Part shown: in pieces, positions 1 through 4,992 of the stretch
How positions within the stretch are numbered: the stretch's first letter is position 1
How the letters are laid out: each line of letters opens with the position of its first letter
NCBI GenBank assembly: GCA_004357415.1
Contig: SMVY01000035.1
Coordinates: 1-12,761, forward strand
From: Gemmatimonadota bacterium
GTDB lineage: Bacteria > Gemmatimonadota > Gemmatimonadetes > Gemmatimonadales > GWC2-71-9
Length of the DNA: 12,761 bases
Reading direction: 5' to 3'
The notes under the pieces: model-generated
What the model was told of the DNA's origin: nothing
Database searches by the model: none
The model's input: only the letters and a program-made list of their open reading frames with translations
Position numbers and translations under genes: made by a program

Positions 1-1169
1 AGGATCGTGGTGATCGTCATGGTCGCGGTGACGGCCACGCCGTAGGTCGCGGCAAGGTTCGAGACCGATTGGAAGCCCAGCACCAGCCCGATGCACGCCA
101 GCGCCAGGAACCAGTTCACCTGAGGGATGTAAATCTGTCCCGCCTCGGTACTGGACGTGTGCACGATCCGCATGCGGGGGATGTAGCCAAGTTGCACCGC
201 CTGCCGGGTCAGCGAGAACGAGCCGGAAATCAACGCCTGCGATGCCACCACCGCGGCGGCTGTGGCCAAGACGATCATCGGCCACAGGGCCCACGGGGGC
301 ACCAGCCCGTAGAACGGATTGGTCACCTTCGAGGGATCGGCCAGCAACAAGGCCCCTTGACCGAAGTAGTTGAGCACCAGCGCCGGGAACACCACGGCGA
401 ACCACGCCAGACGAATCGGGCGCTTGCCGAAGTGTCCCATGTCGGCGTACAGGGCTTCACCACCGGTCACTACCAGCACGATCACGGCGAGTATTATGAA
501 CCCGTGCAAGCCGTGGTTGATGAAAAAGACCACCGCATACCACGGATTCAACGCCAGGAGCACCGATGGCTCCCGAACGATGCCGCCGATCCCCAGAAGC
601 GAAATGCAGATGAACCACACCAGGGTAACCGGCCCGAATACGGCTCCGACACCGGCGGTCCCTTTGCTCTGGATGGCAAACAGCCCTACCAGAATGACCA
701 GGGCGATCGGGACGATCCACTTCTCCAGTGCCGGCGCGGCCACGCTGAGGCCCTCCATGGCGCCGAGCACCGAGATCGCCGGAGTAATAACGCCGTCACC
801 ATACAGGAAGGCGGCACCGAACACGCCGAACATGATCAACAACCATCGTCGTTTGGTGGTGTAGCGGTGTGGCCGGAGCAGTGCCAACAGCGCCAGAACG
901 CCGCCCTCACCCCGGTTGTCGGCCCGCATCATGAGCATCAGGTACTTGAAACTGATGATGAAATTAAGCGACCAGAAAACCAGCGACAGCACACCCAACA
1001 CGTTGGCCGTCGTCAGCGGTACCCCGTAGGGTTCGTGGAACGCCTCTTTGATGGCGTACAGGGGACTGGTGCCGATATCGCCGTACACCACCCCCAAGGC
1101 GCCGATGGTCAACGCCGCCAGCGCTTTCCCCCGCGGGGCGGATTTTTCCGGTCTGGGTTCGTGGGTCAT
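1..1169 (-). CDS. kup: Kup-family low-affinity potassium transporter (C-terminus beyond left edge)
   Basis: This is an inner-membrane K+ uptake protein of the KUP/HAK/KT family, thought to work as a K+/H+ symporter. Translating the minus strand from the ATG at 1169 gives 389 codons with no stop before the window edge. The family signature YGDIGTSPLY lies at about residues 29-38, followed by YGDGVITP at about 123-130, and the whole stretch is a series of hydrophobic helices. Full-length homologues are about 620-680 aa, so the last two helices or so and the cytoplasmic C-terminal domain are missing here. The gene starts 6 nt after the VKOR stop, and there is no Shine-Dalgarno before the ATG, so translation probably depends on the upstream gene. 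The order is hypothetical, DsbA-like, VKOR, kup. Identity is confident; the link between K+ uptake and the thiol-oxidation genes is unexplained. Confidence 0.95.
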   Translation of the reverse strand, partial: MTHEPRPEKSAPRGKALAALTIGALGVVYGDIGTSPLYAIKEAFHEPYGVPLTTANVLGVLSLVFWSLNFIISFKYLMLMMRADNRGEGGVLALLALLRPHRYTTKRRWLLIMFGVFGAAFLYGDGVITPAISVLGAMEGLSVAAPALEKWIVPIALVILVGLFAIQSKGTAGVGAVFGPVTLVWFICISLLGIGGIVREPSVLLALNPWYAVVFFINHGLHGFIILAVIVLVVTGGEALYADMGHFGKRPIRLAWFAVVFPALVLNYFGQGALLLADPSKVTNPFYGLVPPWALWPMIVLATAAAVVASQALISGSFSLTRQAVQLGYIPRMRIVHTSSTEAGQIYIPQVNWFLALACIGLVLGFQSVSNLAATYGVAVTATMTITTI

Positions 1170-1175
1170 GATCGG

Positions 1176-1631
1176 TCAGGAGGGATGCGGTGCAACCGAT
1201 TCGCTCTCGAGGGCGGGAGTCCGCCGAAGATCCAGCAACGAGGCCGCCAACACGAGGATGATGATGACCGCCGATCCAACGCACCAATAGCAGATCGCGT
1301 GGATCACGAACACTTCCAGCACGGTGAGGTAGAATGCGAACGCCACGCCCAGGCCCGACATGGCCACGAGAAGCAGCGCCACGCCCCGCCGGGCCACCAA
1401 CGGCGGCTGCAAACCGGCGAGGGCGACCAGGAACAGCCCCAAGTATCCCAGCAAGCCGAGGAGCGACACCTCGATCCCGAGGAAGCGAGCCCACTCGCTC
1501 GTCTGCACGGTCTCACATCCGCCGGTACCACACGCCATCGTCCCGATCTTGCCGATTTTGTACAAGTAGAGGTAGCTGGAAACGAACACCCCCACCAGGC
1601 TCAGCAAGGCGGCGGCCATCCGATATTTCAT
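1176..1631 (-). CDS. Vitamin K epoxide reductase (VKOR) family protein
   Basis: This 151-aa inner-membrane protein has about four hydrophobic helices. Bacterial VKOR homologues reoxidise DsbA-type partners and pass the electrons to quinone, doing the job of DsbB. The active CxxC is C114-Y-W-C117, near the end of the third or fourth helix. The periplasmic loop carries a second pair, C34 and C39, followed by a Ser (S45) and the stretch LGIEVSLLGLLGY, which is typical of the family. The first helix begins at residue 5. The chosen ATG at 1631 shares an ATGA overlap with the DsbA-like stop, so the two are probably translationally coupled. A longer frame reaches 1814 but only overlaps the DsbA-like gene. 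The last 20 residues are polar and probably cytoplasmic. The loop cysteines are four residues apart, slightly closer than in the homologues I know. Confidence 0.92.
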   Translation of the reverse strand: MKYRMAAALLSLVGVFVSSYLYLYKIGKIGTMACGTGGCETVQTSEWARFLGIEVSLLGLLGYLGLFLVALAGLQPPLVARRGVALLLVAMSGLGVAFAFYLTVLEVFVIHAICYWCVGSAVIIILVLAASLLDLRRTPALESESVAPHPS

Positions 1632-2302
1632 TCGCCGGCGGCCGCCACCTGCTGCAGCGAGTCCGTGAGCGCTCTCAAGAAATCGTAGTTCATGCCCCGG
1701 GCAGCGAACAGGCGGCCGTTCATCACGAACGAAGGCGTCGAGTTGACGCCTAGTCGGATCCCTTCTTGGCGCGAGGCCTCGATACGGCCCGCATAGCGGG
1801 TATCCCCCATGCACGCGTCGTATTCCGGCAGATCGAGTCCCAACTGTTGCATGTACCCCCGGAAAGTCCCGGCGGCGTTCCGTTCAAGAGTCCAAACTGG
1901 CTGACCGTGATAGATGGCCTCGTGCGCCTCCCAGTAGCGGCCCTGATCATCGGCGCACGCCGCGGAGTGGGCGGCCATTCGCGCATGGGGATGGCTCCCG
2001 TCCAAGGGAAAATCGCGGAACCGCCAGCGGACCAGACCGACATCGACCAACCGAGACTTGATGGTGGGAAACTGCACCACGGCAAAACTCTGACAGAAGG
2101 GACACTGATAGTCACCGTACTCGCTCACCTCAATCAACGCGTCCTGGGATCCGATGTAGTACCCCGAGAACCCCGCCGTATCGGAAGCCTGTATCACCAC
2201 GTCGATGGGAATCTCAACCGAGGTGGGGCGCTTCATCATCCACCACAACGCCGCCGCACCCACTACGGCCACCACACCTATGACGATATAGAACGTCTTC
2301 AT
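1628..2302 (-). CDS. Membrane-anchored DsbA-like thioredoxin-fold protein
   Basis: This 224-aa protein has an N-terminal membrane anchor (about residues 4-22, then MMKRP) and a periplasmic DsbA/thioredoxin_4 domain. The redox motif is C67-P-F-C70 in the context EYGDYQCPFCQSF, and the cis-proline loop is STP at 188-190. Two further cysteines, C116 and C164, could form the structural disulfide seen in some relatives. The family introduces or exchanges disulfides in exported proteins, and the VKOR gene directly downstream is the expected reoxidising partner. The start at 2302 was chosen because it makes an ATGA overlap with the preceding gene and follows an AGGGAGCAGGA ribosome site. A start 21 nt upstream (2323) is open but lies inside the neighbour. 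It could be an oxidase or an isomerase; the VKOR neighbour favours an oxidase. Confidence 0.92.
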   Translation of the reverse strand: MKTFYIVIGVVAVVGAAALWWMMKRPTSVEIPIDVVIQASDTAGFSGYYIGSQDALIEVSEYGDYQCPFCQSFAVVQFPTIKSRLVDVGLVRWRFRDFPLDGSHPHARMAAHSAACADDQGRYWEAHEAIYHGQPVWTLERNAAGTFRGYMQQLGLDLPEYDACMGDTRYAGRIEASRQEGIRLGVNSTPSFVMNGRLFAARGMNYDFLRALTDSLQQVAAAGE

Positions 2303-2607
2303 TCCTGCTCCCTCTGCCGCCATGGTTCATCATCCTCCGGTTCATCGTCGAACAAGGAATCGGGCCGGCCCCGCGCCTCTTCGACGATCTGTCGGTTGCG
2401 CGCCACCTCGGGACTGTCGTACGTCGAACGTACCTCGTAATGGAACAACTCGCTGCGGATCTCCCCCAGCGCACGCAACAGTGCAGGCGCGTCCGCCAGC
2501 AACCTCCCGTCTTGATCCAACCGCCGGATGCGGTCGGCAAGATTCCGGAGGAGCTCCTCGAGGCGCTCCGAGCGCTCACGCCCGTAAATTTCGTCGTGCT
2601 CGCCCAC
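2299..2607 (-). CDS. Small acidic helical protein, first gene of the thiol-oxidase operon
   Basis: I do not recognise a family. The product is about 102 aa, soluble, with no signal peptide, cysteine or membrane segment. Residues from about 10 to 55 look like two amphipathic helices with leucine spacing that could form a coiled coil (RLEELLRNLADRIRRL). The tail is very acidic (SLFDDEPEDDEPW) and then ends in charged residues. The start was placed at the GTG at 2607, because GGAGG lies 5 nt upstream. The GTG at 2613, in the same frame, overlaps that GGAGG. The stop overlaps the DsbA-like ATG (ATGA), so the two are co-translated. A perfect TATAAT faces this gene at about 2711-2716. Co-operonic placement suggests a role tied to the redox pair or the envelope, but nothing in the protein shows this. 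Confidence 0.75.
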   Translation of the reverse strand: MGEHDEIYGRERSERLEELLRNLADRIRRLDQDGRLLADAPALLRALGEIRSELFHYEVRSTYDSPEVARNRQIVEEARGRPDSLFDDEPEDDEPWRQREQE

Positions 2608-2688
2608 AGCCACCTCCGGATCGTATGCCGGCCCCCGGCACGTACCACCACAATCTAATCCCCATCAGAGGAGGTGGAGATCACCCAA

Positions 2689-2718
2689 TTGCACCTTTAC
2701 GTGCTAAGCCATTATATT
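2689..2718 (+). promoter_or_regulatory. Sigma70-like promoter for the 84-aa gene
   Basis: TTGCAC at 2689-2694 and TATATT at 2713-2718 are separated by 18 nt. Transcription would begin near 2725, giving a leader of about 45 nt with AAAGGAAGG just ahead of the ATG at 2770. The local AT-rich patch stands out from the GC-rich surroundings. Confidence 0.6.
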
Positions 2719-2739
2719 GCGGCGCTTGCAGTTGGACAC
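2711..2739 (-). promoter_or_regulatory. Divergent promoter for the DsbA/VKOR/kup operon
   Basis: The minus strand reads TATAAT at 2716-2711, a perfect -10 box, with GTGTCC (2739-2734) 17 nt upstream as a poor -35 box. It overlaps the plus-strand -10 box almost base for base. Transcription would begin near 2704, about 97 nt ahead of the GTG at 2607. Confidence 0.5.
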
Positions 2740-2769
2740 TACGTTCAAGTATGAAACAAAGGAAGGTGC

Positions 2770-3024
2770 ATGGCAAAGAACACCACTCAGGGACGTTCCG
2801 ACTCCTCAGACCAGGCCCGGGACGAACTCTTCAGTCACATTCTCAGATGTGACGTCCTGGAGGCCGAACCCGAGCATCAGAAGGACTGGTTCGACGACAC
2901 CATGCAGTATCTCGCCGACCGCTACCTCGATCTGTCGACCGAGGACCTGGCCAACGTCAGGGTGCTGGGAGAACGTTACTGCCAACCGGTGGTGAACAAG
3001 GCGGCGGAATCCGTCACCGCCTGA
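2770..3024 (+). CDS. 84-aa soluble protein of unknown function
   Basis: I do not recognise this family. The protein has a Ser/Thr/Asp-rich start, then a helical core from about residue 15 to 72. This core contains DELFSHILRCDVLEA, an aromatic/acidic patch DWFDDTMQYLADRY, and SxEDLANVRVLGERY. There are two cysteines, C27 and C71, and no signal peptide or membrane segment. The start is well supported: ATG at 2770 behind AAAGGAAGG with a 3-nt gap. It is a single-gene transcription unit with its own promoter and an intrinsic terminator 17 nt after the stop, which suggests a specific and possibly strong expression pattern. It stands divergent from the DsbA/VKOR operon and shares its promoter region, so the two may be co-regulated. 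No function can be given from sequence alone. Confidence 0.85.
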   Translation: MAKNTTQGRSDSSDQARDELFSHILRCDVLEAEPEHQKDWFDDTMQYLADRYLDLSTEDLANVRVLGERYCQPVVNKAAESVTA

Positions 3025-3040
3025 GCTAGTCGGTTCGCTC

Positions 3041-3067
3041 CCGCCCCTTTTCGGGGCGGTTTTGTTT
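3041..3067 (+). terminator. Intrinsic terminator after the 84-aa gene
   Basis: A perfect 7-bp GC stem (CCGCCCC at 3041-3047 with GGGGCGG at 3053-3059) and a TTTTC loop are followed by TTTTGTTT. The T-run lies only on the plus-strand side, so it ends transcription from 2770. The hairpin may also slow transcripts arriving from the convergent gene at 3100. Confidence 0.88.
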
Positions 3068-3099
3068 GTGGGGCCTCCATCCGGCGGTTGACGCCGGAC

Positions 3100-3555
3100 T
3101 CAGTGCCAGCGGTAGCCCACCGCCATTCGGAAGCCACCCCCGAACCCTACCTCCGCCGTCCACCCGCCGGTTCCTCCGGGGGACGTTTCGACGCCCAGCA
3201 GCACCACCATGTATCCCTGGGTACGGGCACCGCCCGCCAGGGCCAATCCCCCTCCGCCATAGACACCAACTGTGTGCGAGTCTGGACGCAAGTGGAAATG
3301 CGCCACGCCCTCGAGCCGCCAGGCCAGCTCTCCGCCCTGCAGGCCGAGCCCGGCGGTCCCCACCAGCCGGACCCGTCGCTCCACCCTGATCCCGGCAGAC
3401 GGGCCTGCCACCACGGCCACGGGGTCGTCCGTGGTGGCGATCACCTGCAATCCCAGCTCGTGGGCACGTTGTGCCACCGCCACTGACGGAACCGCCAGCA
3501 GCGCTCCAGCCAGGGCCGCGCTACCCCAGGTGGAGGTCATAGGTGATCGGCGCAT
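3100..3555 (-). CDS. Small exported protein, probably outer-membrane beta structure
   Basis: The 151-aa product begins with a signal peptide: a positive start (MRR), a hydrophobic stretch WGSAALAGALLAVPS and a likely cut after VAVA (about residue 28). The rest is rich in Gly and alternating hydrophobic/polar residues, for example YGGGGLALAGG and the last strand FRMAVGYRWH. This is typical of small outer-membrane or surface-facing beta proteins. No enzyme motif is visible. I chose the ATG at 3555 over the ATG at 3540 because only the longer form has the basic residues a signal peptide needs; neither has a good ribosome site. The gene overlaps the OsmC gene end by 35 nt (20 nt with the shorter start), which suggests coupled translation as the third gene of this group. 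Function unknown. Confidence 0.75.
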   Translation of the reverse strand: MRRSPMTSTWGSAALAGALLAVPSVAVAQRAHELGLQVIATTDDPVAVVAGPSAGIRVERRVRLVGTAGLGLQGGELAWRLEGVAHFHLRPDSHTVGVYGGGGLALAGGARTQGYMVVLLGVETSPGGTGGWTAEVGFGGGFRMAVGYRWH

Positions 3556-3931
3556 CCAGTTTCAGCGTGTGGGTGACCGAACAGTACTTCTCCAGCGAGA
3601 GTTCGATACTCCGGCGAGCCTTGGCTTCGTCGAGATTCTTGCCGGCCAAATGGAAGTCCATGTGGATGGTCAGGTAGCGCTTGGGGTAGGTCTCGTTGCG
3701 AACCCCCCGCACCTCCATTCGGAATGCGGTCAGCTCGACCTCCATCTTCGGCAGCATGGTGACGATGTCGCTCCCGGCACATCCGGCGAGTGCCATCAAT
3801 AGCTGCAGCATCGGGCCGGGAGCCGTCTCGTTGGTCCCGTCGACCACGGCCATGGGTCCGTCCGGGTCTCCGCCTTCGAACACCATGCCGTTCCGCCAGT
3901 TCATGACGATGTGTTTGGTTTCCTGTGCCAT
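3521..3931 (-). CDS. OsmC/Ohr-family thiol peroxidase-like protein
   Basis: This is a 136-aa cytoplasmic protein of the OsmC superfamily, whose members reduce organic or inorganic peroxides using a pair of cysteines. The two expected cysteines are present: C51 in ALAGCAGSDIV and C117 in LEKYCSV. The spacing and surroundings resemble the YhfA-like branch of OsmC rather than classical Ohr, so peroxidase activity is likely but the substrate is not clear. Length matches the family. The start at 3931 has GAGGAG followed by a 5-nt spacer. The gene lies 30 nt after the CDP-alcohol phosphatidyltransferase stop and overlaps the start of the exported beta protein, so all three are probably one transcript. 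Confidence 0.92.
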   Translation of the reverse strand: MAQETKHIVMNWRNGMVFEGGDPDGPMAVVDGTNETAPGPMLQLLMALAGCAGSDIVTMLPKMEVELTAFRMEVRGVRNETYPKRYLTIHMDFHLAGKNLDEAKARRSIELSLEKYCSVTHTLKLDAPITYDLHLG

Positions 3932-3961
3932 GTTGCTCCTCGATTCGGGTCTGCCGTCGCC

Positions 3962-4507
3962 TCAGCGATGGAGTCGGCTGGCCGACCGGTCGACCCGGTA
4001 ATAGTCCCAGACGGCACCGATGGCGACCGCCCCGGTGATCCAAGCCAAGGGTTTCAGGGCGGCGCTGTTCAGCTGGAACGCCAACAGAGTGGCCATCTGC
4101 AGGGCGGTCACGACTTTGCCGCCGGCCCGGGCGCTGATGGCCCGCTGGTGGTGGCGCATGGCAGTGATGATGAACGCCACCACGGCGGCGATGTCCCGGG
4201 CCAAGACCGCCACGATCTCGTACCACGCCAGCCGGCCCGACATCGCCACGACGCCGAAGGCTGCTACCGCAAACAACTTGTCCGCCACCGGGTCGAGGAA
4301 CACCCCCAACCGGGAGGCACCGACGCGCCGGGCCACGATCCCGTCGAGCACGTCGCTGGCCCCGGCTGCCACCAGGGCGACCAGCCGCCACTGTGGCGCC
4401 AGGACGAATACCGCGGCCAACGGTATGCGCACGGCGGTGATCCAGTCGGCTACGCTGGGCCGCCAGTGATCTTGATGGGTGTCGGGCCCAGCACTACCTT
4501 CGGTCAT
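3962..4507 (-). CDS. CDP-alcohol phosphatidyltransferase family protein (PgsA-like)
   Basis: This 181-aa membrane enzyme of phospholipid synthesis moves a phosphatidyl group from CDP-diacylglycerol to an alcohol such as glycerol 3-phosphate, with loss of CMP. The catalytic signature is visible: D52-x2-D55-G56-x2-A59-R60, then G68, D72 and D76 in GVFLDPVADK, with hydrophobic helices on both sides. The gap between AR and G is seven residues rather than the usual eight. The start at 4507 is the only candidate before the first helix, since codons 2 to 23 contain no ATG, GTG or TTG; GGGGAG lies 3 nt upstream. The substrate cannot be assigned: phosphatidylglycerophosphate synthase is the best guess, and cardiolipin synthase of the same superfamily is possible. 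It begins the group that includes OsmC, and it faces the cNMP-binding gene across only 26 nt. Confidence 0.88.
   Translation of the reverse strand: MTEGSAGPDTHQDHWRPSVADWITAVRIPLAAVFVLAPQWRLVALVAAGASDVLDGIVARRVGASRLGVFLDPVADKLFAVAAFGVVAMSGRLAWYEIVAVLARDIAAVVAFIITAMRHHQRAISARAGGKVVTALQMATLLAFQLNSAALKPLAWITGAVAIGAVWDYYRVDRSASRLHR
4472..4500 (+). promoter_or_regulatory. Candidate promoter for the cNMP-binding gene, inside the phosphatidyltransferase start
   Basis: TTGATG (4472-4477), a 17-nt spacer and TACCTT (4495-4500) would start transcription near 4507. This gives a leader of about 27 nt before the ATG at 4534. The boxes match the sigma70 consensus only partly (4/6 and 3/6), but there is nowhere else between the genes for a promoter to sit. 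Confidence 0.35.
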
Positions 4508-4533
4508 TCACTCCCCGATCCCGGTGGCCCCCC

Positions 4534-4992
4534 ATGGATCCTACTGTCCTGCGTCAAACGGCAATCTTCGGCGACCTCGACGATGCGGAAATCAAGCAAG
4601 TCGCCGAGATCTGTCACGAGCAGACATTCGCCGTCGGCGACTACATCTTCAAGGAGGGAGAGCCGGGCAACCGCCTGTTCCTGGTGCTCGAAGGCCGAGT
4701 CCGCATCAGCCGCGACATTCCCGGCTCCGGCGAAGAAGCCCTGTCGATCCTCCAGCCGGGCGCTTGTTTCGGTGAGATGTCGGTCTTCGACCGATCGGTC
4801 CGGTCGACCGACGCCATTGCCGATGTGTCCTGCCGCCTCGCCACCATCACCCGCCCGGAATTCGAGATGCTTCTCGAATTCAACCACGATCTCGGGTTCA
4901 AGGTACTGTGGTCGACGGTCCGACTCATCAGCTCGCGCCTCAGGGCCACCAACGAAAGCCTGCGAGCCTTTCTCGCCATGTCGATGTTCTAG
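4534..4992 (+). CDS. Stand-alone cyclic nucleotide-binding domain protein
   Basis: This 152-aa protein consists almost entirely of one Crp/PKA-type cNMP-binding domain. The N-terminal helix (LRQTAIFGDLDDAEI) leads into a beta-roll with EGEPGNRLFLVLEGRVRIS at about 41-59. The phosphate-binding cassette is FGEMSVFDRSVRST at 79-92. E81 and R90 stand nine residues apart, as in PKA, and S91 follows, so ligand binding looks intact. After the C-helix (about 109-146) the protein stops: there is no helix-turn-helix, kinase or channel. It may therefore act by binding a partner. The start ATG at 4534 fits the family's N-terminus; the ribosome site (GGTGG) is weak. Its stop overlaps that of the convergent M16 gene. 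Which nucleotide it binds cannot be told from sequence. Confidence 0.9.
   Translation: MDPTVLRQTAIFGDLDDAEIKQVAEICHEQTFAVGDYIFKEGEPGNRLFLVLEGRVRISRDIPGSGEEALSILQPGACFGEMSVFDRSVRSTDAIADVSCRLATITRPEFEMLLEFNHDLGFKVLWSTVRLISSRLRATNESLRAFLAMSMF

Noticed and set aside
69..1688. 539-aa open frame on the plus strand
   Set aside because: It runs antisense to kup and VKOR, has low-complexity His/Gln/Arg/Gly composition and matches no fold. The minus-strand frames carry clear family signatures.
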